A DNA stretch of 43,904 bases from Thermoplasmata archaeon (GCA_022749935.1 JAKIWQ010000010.1:1-43904); one strand, 5' to 3'. Positions 7,337 to 16,115 are shown, numbered from the stretch's first letter. Program-made: numbers and translations. Notes: generated from the sequence alone by a model not told the origin.

Positions 7337-9733
7337 CTAAGAGGGTTGTGGCGGCGTAGAATCGGCGTCGGCGCGCGGTACCGTTCGGGGACGTCGCCCG
7401 AGGTCGGACAAGCGTGCGCGGTCGATGACCCAACGGGGACCCGTCTCGGTGCGTTCGACCCGGATCAGGGCGTGGGACCGTGCGAGGAGGGACCCCACGC
7501 TTCGGACGGAGGAACCGCCGGGGTCGAGCCGGCGTCGAAGGTCCCCCAGTTCCACGACGTACGGGAGGTCGCCCGGCGTCCCCTCGGCCGCCCGGACGAG
7601 GTCGTCCAGGATTCCGCTCGGATCCAGTGCACCTTGTCCCCTGGGATTCAGCCTCACGGGGGTGGAGCTCGACGACGGGTTCGTTCCCTCGCTCGGACCG
7701 CCAGGCGGCGAGGTAGGCTCGGGGGGCTCGTCGTCGCTGGACTCGATCGCGGCCGGGAGGCGGGCCGTTCGAAGCCATCGTACCGTCTCTCCTTTTCCGA
7801 GAAGCACAGCGGCCTCCCCTCGCGGGAGGGAGAGGATCGATTCGGCCGGGGCACCCGGGGCGGCCCGGGAGAACTCGCGAGCCTCTTCCGGCGAACCCCG
7901 GAACGCGACGAAATCGGCGACGTTCGTCCAGATCGCTTCTCGCACGTTGTCCGGCAGAGACCCGACGGATTGTGTGGCGAGCAGCACATGCACATTCTTG
8001 CGGCGCCCGAGGCGGAGCATCTCCGCGAGACTGTCGTGGGCGAACCACTGGGCCTCGTCGAGGATGACGAAGGTCTTGGCCGGCTCGGGACGGGCCAGGA
8101 GCTCCGACCACACGAGGGCCAGGAGGACCGAGAGCAGGTAGCGCGCGGTCGATTCCCCGACCCGGGCCGCGTCGCCGGAGACGAGAACGACGCGTCGCGG
8201 GGCCACGAGGTCTCTCGTACGAATGGTGGGTTGGGGGGCGCAGAGCATCCGGAGGAGGACCGGATTCCGCACCACTTCGTGCAGAAGGCGACGCGCCCCG
8301 TCGGCGTCCTCGGGTCGGTCGCGAATACGGTCGGCCAGTTCCCTCACCGATTCACTCGCCGCGGACGGCACCGGTCGCCCCAGCCGAGCCCCGGTCGCGA
8401 GGAGCGTGTGGGCATCCACGAGCGTCCCATTCGGAAACCCGGAAGCGGCCCGCGACGCGCGGGTGACCATCTCCTCCAGGCGTGGGCCCCAATACCCGGA
8501 GTCGGCGTACCGCCCGGCGCGGACCCTTCGGAGGGCGTGAACCAGGTCGTTGAGGCGACGTTCGGACCGGACGGGGTCGTCGAGTTCCCCGCAGGCGATC
8601 CCCTCGAGGGCGTTCAAGGTGACCCCCGGCGCGTCGGGGGCGAGCCAGACCGCCGGGCCACCAGCGAGGGTTCCCAATTCCGTTCGGAGGGATCGAACGG
8701 TTTCTCCGAGAGGGTCGAAGACGACCCCGCCGGCGTCGCGGAGCGTGCGGCGGGCCACGGCCACGAGCAGCGAACTCTTGCCCATCCCCGTCTCACCCAG
8801 AACCGCCGTGTGGCGACCCTGGTGCGGGTCGATCCGCGGACCGACGACGACCCCCGCGCTCGTCCTTCCGAACGGTACCAGTTTCCGAGTATCGGCCGCT
8901 CGTCGCGGTTCGAACTCTACGGGACACCCGGGGGTGGGCCAGTAGGCGGCGAGCTCCTCGATCGAGAGCGTGATTCCCCGTGGGCCCCAGAGTCCCCTGA
9001 ACCGGGAGGGCCGAGGGTCGAACACGAGTCCGTTCCCACGGGTCGTCCGCGTCGCCGGGGCCAGCGCCTTCGCGAGAGAGGACGACCCCGCCCCGGCCGA
9101 GGACCAGGATCGGGCCACCAGGTCCACGCCGAGTTGCCAAAACAGGGGTCGGGTGCCCGCGGTCTCGTCGGAAGTCCGTCGAGGTTCCGGGCTCGAATGC
9201 GCGCGCCGCCTCGGGTCGGTCCCGACCATCATAGGCGGGTCGGACTTCGGGGGCGAGTCCCACGGCCACGGTGTGGCCGCCGGCAGGCTCTTCACCCTGA
9301 GTCCAAGATGCCCACCCCGCGGGGCCGCCGAGAGGGCCGCCGCCCACAGGTCGCAGACCGAGCCGGTCCCACCCACGGCCAGCGTCTCCGGCCACGCATG
9401 GATTCTGCGGGCGGACCAGTTCTCCTCCGCCGGTTCAAGGTACGTATCGGACCGAGGGCCGGGAACCCACTGATGGGCCAGGTAGGCCGACGACGCGACC
9501 CGTGCGAACCAACGTGCCGTCGTCGGACCGAACGCCCGTACCCCGAGCGATCCCTCGGAACCCGACGTCAGGCTGAGTTCGAGCTCGACCCCCAGTCCAT
9601 GTCCGGACCGCAGCGCGTCGAGGAGCGCCGACCGAAAGGTCAGGTCCTCCGGTCGACCGGTGGAACGGCGCGGTCGGGGACGGAAACTCCAGGACGCCGA
9701 CAGGGGGGTGCGAAACGCAGGGAACGGAGCCAC
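7337..9733 (-). CDS. HerA/VirB4-like hexameric ATPase, 798 aa
   Basis: This is a large P-loop ATPase of the HerA-FtsK/VirB4 type. Counting from the GTG at 9733, the Walker A motif GETGMGKSS is at residues 313-321, Walker B TFVILDEAQ at about 554-562, and a sensor-like ATQS at about 586-589. The first 300 residues form a separate N-terminal region with GRTSAGVVVGPRIDPHQGR just before the P-loop. The last 100 resemble a winged-helix domain after an acidic Ser/Pro linker. Such motors move DNA or protein. Archaeal HerA (about 500 aa) works with NurA, which is not seen here. The start is uncertain: a TTG about 20 codons upstream is also possible. It heads the KaiC-like operon. Confidence 0.82.
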   Translation of the reverse strand: MAPFPAFRTPLSASWSFRPRPRRSTGRPEDLTFRSALLDALRSGHGLGVELELSLTSGSEGSLGVRAFGPTTARWFARVASSAYLAHQWVPGPRSDTYLEPAEENWSARRIHAWPETLAVGGTGSVCDLWAAALSAAPRGGHLGLRVKSLPAATPWPWDSPPKSDPPMMVGTDPRRRAHSSPEPRRTSDETAGTRPLFWQLGVDLVARSWSSAGAGSSSLAKALAPATRTTRGNGLVFDPRPSRFRGLWGPRGITLSIEELAAYWPTPGCPVEFEPRRAADTRKLVPFGRTSAGVVVGPRIDPHQGRHTAVLGETGMGKSSLLVAVARRTLRDAGGVVFDPLGETVRSLRTELGTLAGGPAVWLAPDAPGVTLNALEGIACGELDDPVRSERRLNDLVHALRRVRAGRYADSGYWGPRLEEMVTRASRAASGFPNGTLVDAHTLLATGARLGRPVPSAASESVRELADRIRDRPEDADGARRLLHEVVRNPVLLRMLCAPQPTIRTRDLVAPRRVVLVSGDAARVGESTARYLLSVLLALVWSELLARPEPAKTFVILDEAQWFAHDSLAEMLRLGRRKNVHVLLATQSVGSLPDNVREAIWTNVADFVAFRGSPEEAREFSRAAPGAPAESILSLPRGEAAVLLGKGETVRWLRTARLPAAIESSDDEPPEPTSPPGGPSEGTNPSSSSTPVRLNPRGQGALDPSGILDDLVRAAEGTPGDLPYVVELGDLRRRLDPGGSSVRSVGSLLARSHALIRVERTETGPRWVIDRARLSDLGRRPRTVPRADADSTPPQPS

Positions 9734-9847
9734 ACGGAGACATCCGTTCGAGGCGGTTCGATCCGGGCGCTCCGACGGAGGGTGAAAGCTGAGCAAGTCA
9801 GCGTCAAGTAATCGGCCGCCCACCGATGGGAGGTAGAGCCCGCGCCG

Positions 9848-10978
9848 ATGTCGTCCCTCGAAGAGCACATCACCGAGGTCGAGGACGAGATCCAACGGAC
9901 GAAGTACAACAAGGCGACCCAGCTCCACATCGGGCGGCTCAAGGCCAAGCTCGCCGTGCTCCGTCTTGAGCGCGAGACCCGGGCGAAGGGGAAGGGGGGA
10001 GGGGTCGGCTACAGCGTCCGAAAAAGTGGCCACGCCACGGTGGGGTTGGTCGGCTATCCATCGGTCGGGAAGTCTACGCTCCTGAACCGGTTGACCGCCG
10101 CAGAGAGCGAAACCGGCGCCTACGACTTCACCACCCTCACGATCATTCCCGGGATGCTCCGATGGGGGGGCGCGTCGATCCAGATCCTCGACATGCCCGG
10201 GCTCGTCCCCGGCGCCTCGAAAGGGAAGGGTCGGGGCCGCGAGGTCATCTCCGTCGTTCGGTCGACCGACCTCATCCTGTTCCTCATCGATCCGGACCAC
10301 TCGAACCTACGGGCCCTCCAGGAGGAGTTGGAGGGCGCCGGAGTGCGGATCAACCAGAAGCCCCCGCGGATCGTGGTCCACCGCGGGGACCGGGGGGGCC
10401 TCACGATCTCCTCCACCGTCCGATTGACCCACCTGGCCGGGGGACTCGCGGCGCAGATCGCCCGCGAGTTCGGGATCCACAACGGTTCCGTTGTCCTTCG
10501 GGAGGATGCCACGGCCGACCAGCTCATCGACGTCCTGGCCGCGAACCGCGTGTACGTCACCGGTCTCACCGCCGTCAACAAGGCCGAAGCTCTCACGGCG
10601 CCCCAACGGGCCAAGCTCGTGGTCGACCTCGCCCCGGCCGAGCCGATCTTCATCTCGGCCCGGGACCGCCTCGGACTCGAGGGGCTGGTGGACCGGATCG
10701 GAGGGTCGCTCCGTTTTATCCGGATCTACATGAAGCCGCCGGGACTCCCGCCCGACAAGGAGGAACCGCTCATCCTTCGCCACGGGGACACGGTCGGTGA
10801 GCTCCTCCGTCGGCTCCCGGGGGACCTCAACCGAACGTTCCGCGCGGCCCAGGTGTGGGGACCGAGCGCCCGGTTCCCCGGTCAGACCGTCGGGCGGGAG
10901 CACATCCTCTCGGACGAGGACATCATCACCGTCGTCGTCGCGCGGGGGAGTGCCCGCGCGGTGGCCGAGGCGTCGTAG
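9848..10978 (+). CDS. DRG-family GTPase with TGS domain
   Basis: DRG GTPases are translation-associated factors conserved in archaea and eukaryotes. The protein has a helical N-terminus with TKYNKATQLHIGRLKAKLA, as in other DRGs. G1 is GYPSVGKST (69-77), G3 is DMPGL (115-119), then the Gly/Lys-rich ASKGKGRGREVISVVRSTD segment, and G4 lies in TAVNKAE. A C-terminal TGS domain covers about residues 290-372 (LRHGDTVGELLRRLPGDLNR). Its 376 residues match family length. A GGGAGGT element ends 13 bases before the ATG and may be a ribosome-binding site. It is divergent from the HerA-like gene, and its 3' end overlaps the fibrillarin gene by about 50 bases. Confidence 0.96.
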   Translation: MSSLEEHITEVEDEIQRTKYNKATQLHIGRLKAKLAVLRLERETRAKGKGGGVGYSVRKSGHATVGLVGYPSVGKSTLLNRLTAAESETGAYDFTTLTIIPGMLRWGGASIQILDMPGLVPGASKGKGRGREVISVVRSTDLILFLIDPDHSNLRALQEELEGAGVRINQKPPRIVVHRGDRGGLTISSTVRLTHLAGGLAAQIAREFGIHNGSVVLREDATADQLIDVLAANRVYVTGLTAVNKAEALTAPQRAKLVVDLAPAEPIFISARDRLGLEGLVDRIGGSLRFIRIYMKPPGLPPDKEEPLILRHGDTVGELLRRLPGDLNRTFRAAQVWGPSARFPGQTVGREHILSDEDIITVVVARGSARAVAEAS

Positions 10979-11696
10979 GTCCCGGCGCTCCGAAGTGGCC
11001 GGGGCGAACGACCCCTCCGAGGAAGTAGTGTCCTCGGTGGAATGGGTCGAGTCGGGTACTCGGTTCGAGGTCGAGGAGTCGGCCCAGGGCCTCCTCGGCT
11101 CGGCGGACGTGCTGCGGGGCGGTCGCATCTCGCCCCATGCTGGCCGTCTTGAGGGCGAGCAGCACCCGCCCCTCCGCGCCCTCGAGGAGGAGCTCGGCGT
11201 TGGCGAGCACGATCTCGACCTGGTCGGCCTGTGCGATGTCGGCGTAGATCCCTCGGACAGGAGGGACCAGCCCGGCGTAGGCAGACGGGTCGCGCGCGTC
11301 GCCCAGGATCGGAAGCAGGTTGGGCCAGCGTTCGGCGAGGGTGACCAGGCGGGAGAACGGCCGCAAGCTCCGCTCGACCGCGTACACCCGCCCGGTAGGT
11401 CCCACGAGGTCCGCGACGTGCGACGCGGTGGTCCCGCTCGCCGCTCCGAGGTAGAGCCAACCCTCCCCCGGGGCCGGAAGCGGTCCCTGCCACCCCTTCA
11501 CGATCGCCGCGGACACTTTGCTTCGGGCCGGTTCAAAGGAGCGGTACGGGCGCCCGTCCGACTCGGTCCATCGCTCGCCGTAGACCGGGGGTTCCCGTCC
11601 CACGGTCTCGGTCCAGAGCTCGGTCCGGTCGGCCGAACGGAGGATCGCCAGGCGAGGGCTGTCGGGAGCGGGGCGGAAGGTGCGGGGGGGTCTCAA
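10926..11696 (-). CDS. flpA: Fibrillarin-like rRNA/tRNA 2'-O-methyltransferase
   Basis: This is the catalytic subunit of the archaeal box C/D ribonucleoprotein, which methylates riboses under guide RNA direction. The SAM-binding motif GWLYLGAASGTTASHVADL is followed by GRVYAVERSLRPF and the acidic GIYADIAQADQVEIVLANA, all typical of fibrillarin. The TTG start overlaps the TGA of the upstream nop5 gene, so translation is coupled to its partner protein. The last 25 residues (Pro/Arg-rich) extend beyond the usual fold and lie antisense to the end of the DRG gene, which may reflect a drifted stop codon. Confidence 0.95.
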   Translation of the reverse strand: MRPPRTFRPAPDSPRLAILRSADRTELWTETVGREPPVYGERWTESDGRPYRSFEPARSKVSAAIVKGWQGPLPAPGEGWLYLGAASGTTASHVADLVGPTGRVYAVERSLRPFSRLVTLAERWPNLLPILGDARDPSAYAGLVPPVRGIYADIAQADQVEIVLANAELLLEGAEGRVLLALKTASMGRDATAPQHVRRAEEALGRLLDLEPSTRLDPFHRGHYFLGGVVRPGHFGAPGPTTPRPPRGHSPARRRR

Positions 11697-12616
11697 CGCT
11701 TCCTCCGTCGGAGCGCATCGACCCGCCGGTCTCGGCGTGCGACGAGGTCGGGCGCGAGCGACCGACCGGTGGTGACGTCGGCCCGGGCCGCGATCACCCC
11801 GAGGGCGGCGAGGCTTCGGGCATACGCCCCGCGGCGGGCGACCGGCACCTCGTCCATTCGGACGGCCCGGTAGATGATCCCGAATCGGGGTCCGCGCTCG
11901 GGCGAGGGCCGACGTCGCGTGCCGAGGAGCTGGAGCCTCGAGGCGCTCATCCTCCCGAGCGGTTGTAGCCCCCCGGCCGCGGCGACCAGACGCGCGGCTA
12001 CCTTCTCGCCGAGCAGGGCGGAGAGGTTCGGAGTCAGGGTTCGGGCGCTTCGTTCGAGGAGGATGACGAGCCCCGCGTGGTGGTGAAAGAGCGACTCCCG
12101 GGCCATATCCCAGGAGGCCTGGTACTCCGCGAGCGGAGTTCCCGGGATCGGGAGGAACGCGGCCGCCGCCCGCTCCTCTCGGCCGAGCGCCCGTTCGAGG
12201 CGGTCCTCCTCGCGAGCCAGGGAGATCAGGACCTCCTCGGGGGAACGGAGCGCCCGCTCGAGGGCGAGCCGGGCGAGGGCGAGGGCGAACGCGCGATCGT
12301 CGTGCGGTGGGGCTCGCCAGAGTACCGCCCGGGCGGCGCGGAGCTCGAGGGTCGAAGCGGCCGGGACCGCGCGGCCCACCCGTACGGTCAGCGCGCGGGC
12401 CAGCGCCGCGTGCCCCGCCACTACCCGTACGTCCGCGGGAAGATGCGACACCGCCTCCACGAGCCCGAGAGGGAGGTCGACCGGACGCAGGTCCAGCAGC
12501 CGCTCCGCCGCATGTACCGGCTCGTGGTCGAGGAGAAAGCTCGGGGGAACCCCCGACGCCGTGAGTTCGACGAGGTCGATGCGCGGTCCTTCCGAGACGA
12601 CGACCGCCGTTCCCAC
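11693..12616 (-). CDS. nop5: Nop5/Nop56-like box C/D RNP core protein
   Basis: Nop5 bridges fibrillarin and L7Ae on box C/D guide RNAs. The diagnostic Nop domain is clear: LTPNLSALLGEKVAARLVAA followed by GGLQPLGRMSASRLQLLG, then PRFGIIYRAVRMDEVP. The 307-residue protein has a fibrillarin-binding N-terminal domain and a helical coiled-coil region (LAREEDRLERALGREERAAA). It starts with GTG only 4 bases after the purF stop codon and ends overlapping flpA, so purF, nop5 and flpA form one leftward operon. Length lies within the range of archaeal Nop5. Confidence 0.94.
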   Translation of the reverse strand: MGTAVVVSEGPRIDLVELTASGVPPSFLLDHEPVHAAERLLDLRPVDLPLGLVEAVSHLPADVRVVAGHAALARALTVRVGRAVPAASTLELRAARAVLWRAPPHDDRAFALALARLALERALRSPEEVLISLAREEDRLERALGREERAAAAFLPIPGTPLAEYQASWDMARESLFHHHAGLVILLERSARTLTPNLSALLGEKVAARLVAAAGGLQPLGRMSASRLQLLGTRRRPSPERGPRFGIIYRAVRMDEVPVARRGAYARSLAALGVIAARADVTTGRSLAPDLVARRDRRVDALRRRKR

Positions 12617-12619
12617 GCC

Positions 12620-14026
12620 CTAGAACTCCGTCAACGACTTCTGGAACCGGTGGCGTTCCTCAGGGACGTCCACGGGGTATCGCCCGGTCAAACACCCCAG
12701 ACACAGGCTCTCGGCGGAGTGGCCGATCGACTCGACCAGGCCGTCCATCGAGAGGTAGTGCACGCTGTCCGCCCCGATCAGGCGGGCGACGTCCTCCTCG
12801 TTCCGTTCGTGCGCGATGAGCTCGCGTCGCTCCTTCATGTCGATCCCGAAGTAGCAGGGGGCGATGATGGGCGGACAGCCGACGCGCACGTCGACCGTGG
12901 CCGCGCCCGCCTGCCGCACCATCCCGACGATCTCGCGGAGCGTCGTCCCGCGCACGATCGAATCGTCCACGAGCGCGACCCGCTTCCCCTTGAGGAGGCC
13001 GGGGACCGGGTGGAGCTTCACACGGACCTCGAGCTCGCGCCGCTTCTGGTCGGGGATGATGAAGGTCCGCTCGACGAACCGGTTCTTGATCAGTGCCTCC
13101 GCGTACGGGACGCCCGTGCCCTCGGAGAATCCCAGGGCCTGCGGGCGCGCGGAATCCGGGACGGGCACGACCAGGTCGACCGCCGCCGGGCTCTCCTTCG
13201 CCAACCGAAGTCCGATCCGGTGCCGAACGTCGTAGACGCTCTGTCCTTCGACGATCGAATCGGGACGGGAGAAGTAGACCCATTCGAACATGCAATGGGC
13301 GCGGCCGCCCGAATTGGGCACCCTCGACGTCCGCCCGAGTTGACCCTTCTCGAGAACGAGCACCTCCCCGGGAAGGACGTCGCGCACGGCCTTCCCGCCC
13401 ATCAGCTCGAGGGCGACGGACTCGCTTGCGACCGCCACCCCCCCCTCGACCGTGCCGAACACGAGGGGACGCATCCCGAGCGGGTCCCGGAACGCGAAGA
13501 CCCGGTTCCCGACCAGCATGACGACCGAGTACCCTCCGACCAGCTCGACCGAGGCGCGCCGGATCGCCGCCTCGACGTCCCGCGTCCGTCCGAACTCGAG
13601 CGCGATGGTCTGGGCCATCGTCTCCGTGTCGGCGTTGCCGAGCAGGTCGACGCCCTGGGCCTGGAGACGGCGGCGGACCCGCTCGAAGTTGACGAGGTCG
13701 CCGTTCGCGGCGAGGGCCGCCTCTTCGGAACCGAGCTTGAAGACGATCGGTTGCGCGTTCTCGACATCCGAGGAGCCGGTCGTGGGGTACCGGTTGTGGC
13801 CGATCCCCGTCGACCCGCGGAGGGCGTCCAGGAGGTCCTGGGTGAAGACGTCGTGGACGAGGCCGTTCCCCTTTCGGTGGTGGAGGACCCCGTGGCTCGA
13901 GGTGGCCATCCCGCTGGCCTCCTGTCCTCGGTGTTGCAAGGCCCGAAGACCCCGGAAGAGGTACGGGGCCGCTCCCTTGCCCTGGAGCGAGACCCCGACG
14001 ATGCCACAGAACTCGCGTGGGGGCAT
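12620..14026 (-). CDS. purF: Amidophosphoribosyltransferase (glutamine PRPP amidotransferase)
   Basis: PurF catalyses the first step of de novo purine synthesis, making 5-phosphoribosylamine from PRPP and glutamine. The start MPPREF is followed by Cys7 in CGIVGV, the nucleophile of the Ntn-glutaminase domain, so a six-residue propeptide must be removed. GHNRYPTTG and AANGD complete the glutaminase site. The PRPP loop VALVDDSIVRGTT is at 350-362. Cys245, Cys384 and the pair Cys442/Cys445 match the [4Fe-4S] ligands of the Bacillus-type enzyme. The 468-residue length is normal. A CTTAAG element about 58 nt upstream may belong to the promoter of the purF-nop5-flpA operon. Confidence 0.97.
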   Translation of the reverse strand: MPPREFCGIVGVSLQGKGAAPYLFRGLRALQHRGQEASGMATSSHGVLHHRKGNGLVHDVFTQDLLDALRGSTGIGHNRYPTTGSSDVENAQPIVFKLGSEEAALAANGDLVNFERVRRRLQAQGVDLLGNADTETMAQTIALEFGRTRDVEAAIRRASVELVGGYSVVMLVGNRVFAFRDPLGMRPLVFGTVEGGVAVASESVALELMGGKAVRDVLPGEVLVLEKGQLGRTSRVPNSGGRAHCMFEWVYFSRPDSIVEGQSVYDVRHRIGLRLAKESPAAVDLVVPVPDSARPQALGFSEGTGVPYAEALIKNRFVERTFIIPDQKRRELEVRVKLHPVPGLLKGKRVALVDDSIVRGTTLREIVGMVRQAGAATVDVRVGCPPIIAPCYFGIDMKERRELIAHERNEEDVARLIGADSVHYLSMDGLVESIGHSAESLCLGCLTGRYPVDVPEERHRFQKSLTEF

Positions 14027-14113
14027 CGGTCGACCGGAGCGCCGGTGCGCGGCCTCCGGTCGACTCTACCCGGCCACGGGTCTTAAGGCGAGCGGCCGGG
14101 GCGCGGCGTCGGT

Positions 14114-14431
14114 TCAGCCGAAGAGCGCGGAGAGACCCTCGGCCGCCTCTTCTTCGGAGACGCCCTTCTCTTCCTTCTTCTCTTCTTCCTTCTTCTCGCC
14201 CGTGCCGTCCTTCTTGTCGGACGACGCGGCGGGCGCCGCCGCCGGGGCGGCGAACGTCTCGGCCTTGGCGAGGACCTCGGTGAGGTTCACTCCTTCGAGC
14301 GAGGCGATGAGCGCCTTCACGCGGGCGGCGTCGGGCGTGATGCCCGCCGCGGTCAGTACCCCGGCGAGGCTCTTCTCTTCGATCGGCTTTCCGGCGGCGT
14401 TGAGCAGCAATGCTCCGTAGACGTACTCCAT
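14114..14431 (-). CDS. rpl12: 50S ribosomal stalk protein P1 (archaeal L12)
   Basis: This is the archaeal P1/L12 stalk protein, which recruits translational GTPases. The ATG at 14431 begins [17 protein letters not shown], the classical N-terminal dimerisation helix. An Ala-rich hinge, a Lys/Glu-rich charged segment and the conserved factor-binding tail [13 protein letters not shown] follow. It has 105 residues. An upstream in-frame GTG would add three residues and is not needed. It is the last gene of the uL1-uL10-P1 operon, 29 bases after uL10. Confidence 0.97.
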   Translation of the reverse strand: MEYVYGALLLNAAGKPIEEKSLAGVLTAAGITPDAARVKALIASLEGVNLTEVLAKAETFAAPAAAPAASSDKKDGTGEKKEEEKKEEKGVSEEEAAEGLSALFG

Positions 14432-14460
14432 TTTTCTCACTCCGTGACAGCGGTGGACCC

Positions 14461-15330
14461 TTAGGTACCTGTAATGTGCGAGGCCCTCGCGACCGCCGCG
14501 GCCTCTCGGACGGCTTGGGCGAAGAGGGGTTCGATGGTCTCCGGGGTCGCGTAGCCGGCCGCGATCGCGACGGCGAGGGCCGCACGATGGGCCCGGGTCA
14601 GGAGGAGGGGCGCCGTGGCGGGGGTCGCGTATCCGATCTCGAGGGCGAGTACGAGCGCCAGACGGGCCGCCGTGGCCACTTGGGTCCGCTGGGCGTCCAG
14701 GTCGACGGCCAGTACGGAGGGCGGGTAGAAGGTGCCCCCCTCGACGACCGCACGGAGCTGGAGGCCGACCTCGAGGGGGAAGATGTCGAGCCGGGTGAGG
14801 AGGGTGGCGACCTCCCGAGAGATGACCCCACCGGCTTTCACGATGGTGGTATCCTTCTTCAGAACGACCTTGCCCTTCTCGATCGCGGCGGGAAAGCCCG
14901 CGTGCTGAAGTTCTCCGACGATCGGTCCGGGCTTGAAGCTGGTCGTCCCGCCCGGGACGACGATGTCGGCCGGCGCGAGCTCACCCCCCCGCGCGGGCGT
15001 GGGCGACCGGGTTCGGACGAATTGCTGGTAGAGAGCGAACGGATTTCCTTCCGCCGCGAGCACGGCGGTCTGGTCTTCGACCTGCTCGAGCAGCGGCGCG
15101 AGCGCCGGACGCTCCTTCACCGCCAGGTCGAGGGCGTGGCGGATCGCGCTGTTGGTCGAGACTGCGATCGGTTGGTTCCGTTCCCGAAGGTTGCGCCGCA
15201 TCGTCTGCAGTGCGGAGGCCGGAACTCCCCGGACCCCGACCAGGGCGGTCATCGGGTGGCTGAGGATCGTCTTCGAGAGTGCTTCCACGTGGGCGATCTG
15301 CTCCGGTCGAACCGATCCGCGTCCCGGCAT
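14461..15330 (-). CDS. rplP0: 50S ribosomal protein uL10 (P0), without the usual acidic tail
   Basis: uL10 anchors the stalk to 23S rRNA and carries P1 dimers. The N-terminal rRNA-binding domain ([20 protein letters not shown]), the archaeal insertion ([20 protein letters not shown] and [14 protein letters not shown]) and the helical spine for P1 dimers ([20 protein letters not shown]) are all present. At 289 residues it is shorter than many archaeal P0 proteins. It ends [10 protein letters not shown], without the acidic hinge and LGALFG-like tail that P0 usually shares with P1. It begins 7 bases after uL1, so it is co-transcribed. No frameshift that would restore a tail is seen in the 30 bases downstream. 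Confidence 0.95.
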   Translation of the reverse strand: MPGRGSVRPEQIAHVEALSKTILSHPMTALVGVRGVPASALQTMRRNLRERNQPIAVSTNSAIRHALDLAVKERPALAPLLEQVEDQTAVLAAEGNPFALYQQFVRTRSPTPARGGELAPADIVVPGGTTSFKPGPIVGELQHAGFPAAIEKGKVVLKKDTTIVKAGGVISREVATLLTRLDIFPLEVGLQLRAVVEGGTFYPPSVLAVDLDAQRTQVATAARLALVLALEIGYATPATAPLLLTRAHRAALAVAIAAGYATPETIEPLFAQAVREAAAVARASHITGT

Positions 15331-15337
15331 GGTGACC

Positions 15338-15976
15338 CTACCAGATCCGGACCGCGGGCCCCATGGTCGTCTTGACGTAGACCGACTCGATGTTCGTGCG
15401 TCCCCGTTCGAGCTTGCCCATGACGCGTTGGAGGACCGCGTCGACGTTCTGGGCGAGCTGTTCGGCCGGCATCGACCGGGTCCCGATGGCCGCGTGGAAG
15501 GTGCGATTGCTCTTCGTGCGGACCCGGATCGAGCGTTTCAACGCGTTGATCTGGTTGGTGGGGTCGGTCCCGGGGGGAACGGGCCGGGGCATCTTCCCCC
15601 GCGGGCCGAGGACCACGCCGAGCCGCTTACCGATGGTTGGCATGAGCGGGGCCTCGGCGAGGAAGAAGTCCATCTCGGTCGCGAATTGCTTGGCCGCTTT
15701 CGGGTCCTTGGCCAGCTCCTCGACCTCGGGCCCCGTCATGACACGGTCTGCGACCCCGCGGATCTTCTGGAGGAGTTCCGGGGAGCCGAAGACGGCGACC
15801 TTCACGCCCGTCCCACGGCCGTGGGGGAGGGGGATGTCGTCCTCCAGGCGGTTCTTCGGGATGGAAAGGTCGAGGTCCTTCAGGTTGATCGAGAGCTCGA
15901 CCGACTCGGAAAACCTTCGTGCCGGGGCTTTCTCGAGCGCCTCGGTGACAGCCTCTACGGACGGACGGTCGGGCAT
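15338..15976 (-). CDS. rpl1: 50S ribosomal protein uL1
   Basis: uL1 forms the mobile L1 stalk that helps E-site tRNA release and often represses its own operon. The 212-residue protein shows RRFSESVELSINLKDLDL, the conserved LGPRGKMPRPVPPGTD motif and KSNRTFHAAIGTRSM near the end, all typical. A GGAGGG sequence ends 10 bases before the ATG, a good ribosome-binding site. A TTAAGTAA element about 49 nt upstream is a likely TATA box, which leaves a short leader where uL1 autoregulation could act. Confidence 0.97.
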   Translation of the reverse strand: MPDRPSVEAVTEALEKAPARRFSESVELSINLKDLDLSIPKNRLEDDIPLPHGRGTGVKVAVFGSPELLQKIRGVADRVMTGPEVEELAKDPKAAKQFATEMDFFLAEAPLMPTIGKRLGVVLGPRGKMPRPVPPGTDPTNQINALKRSIRVRTKSNRTFHAAIGTRSMPAEQLAQNVDAVLQRVMGKLERGRTNIESVYVKTTMGPAVRIW

Positions 15977-16020
15977 CGATGTGGCACCCTCCGAGAGAGC
16001 GGCGCGCCGAGATGGCCTCC

Positions 16021-16028
16021 TTACTTAA
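16021..16028 (-). promoter_or_regulatory. Probable TATA box of the uL1-uL10-P1 operon
   Basis: On the minus strand the sequence reads TTAAGTAA, centred about 49 nt upstream of the uL1 start in GC-rich DNA. It would give a leader of about 25 nt containing the GGAGGG ribosome-binding site. Confidence 0.45.
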
Positions 16029-16115
16029 GGCTTGTCCGACGACGCGGCCCGGTATCCGGGTCGGATTCCCCTCAGTAACCGACGGTGTGGGCCGGGCCGG
16101 ATCGGCCGCCCCTAG

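Noticed and set aside
5148-8111. A single 987-residue minus-strand frame covering the KaiC-like genes
   Set aside because: Only its last 254 residues (5148-5912) look like a protein. The rest is an Arg/Pro/Gly-rich shadow of the two other KaiC-like genes and the HerA-like gene, which have recognisable motifs in other frames.
9734-10300. N-terminal extension of the HerA-like protein by 189 residues
   Set aside because: The added part is antisense to the start of the DRG GTPase, which is a certain gene, and has shadow-like composition. GTG 9733 or a TTG slightly upstream is more likely.
11693-12616. Truncated Nop5
   Set aside because: At 307 residues it is shorter than some archaeal Nop5 proteins, but others are of this length or shorter, and all domains appear present.
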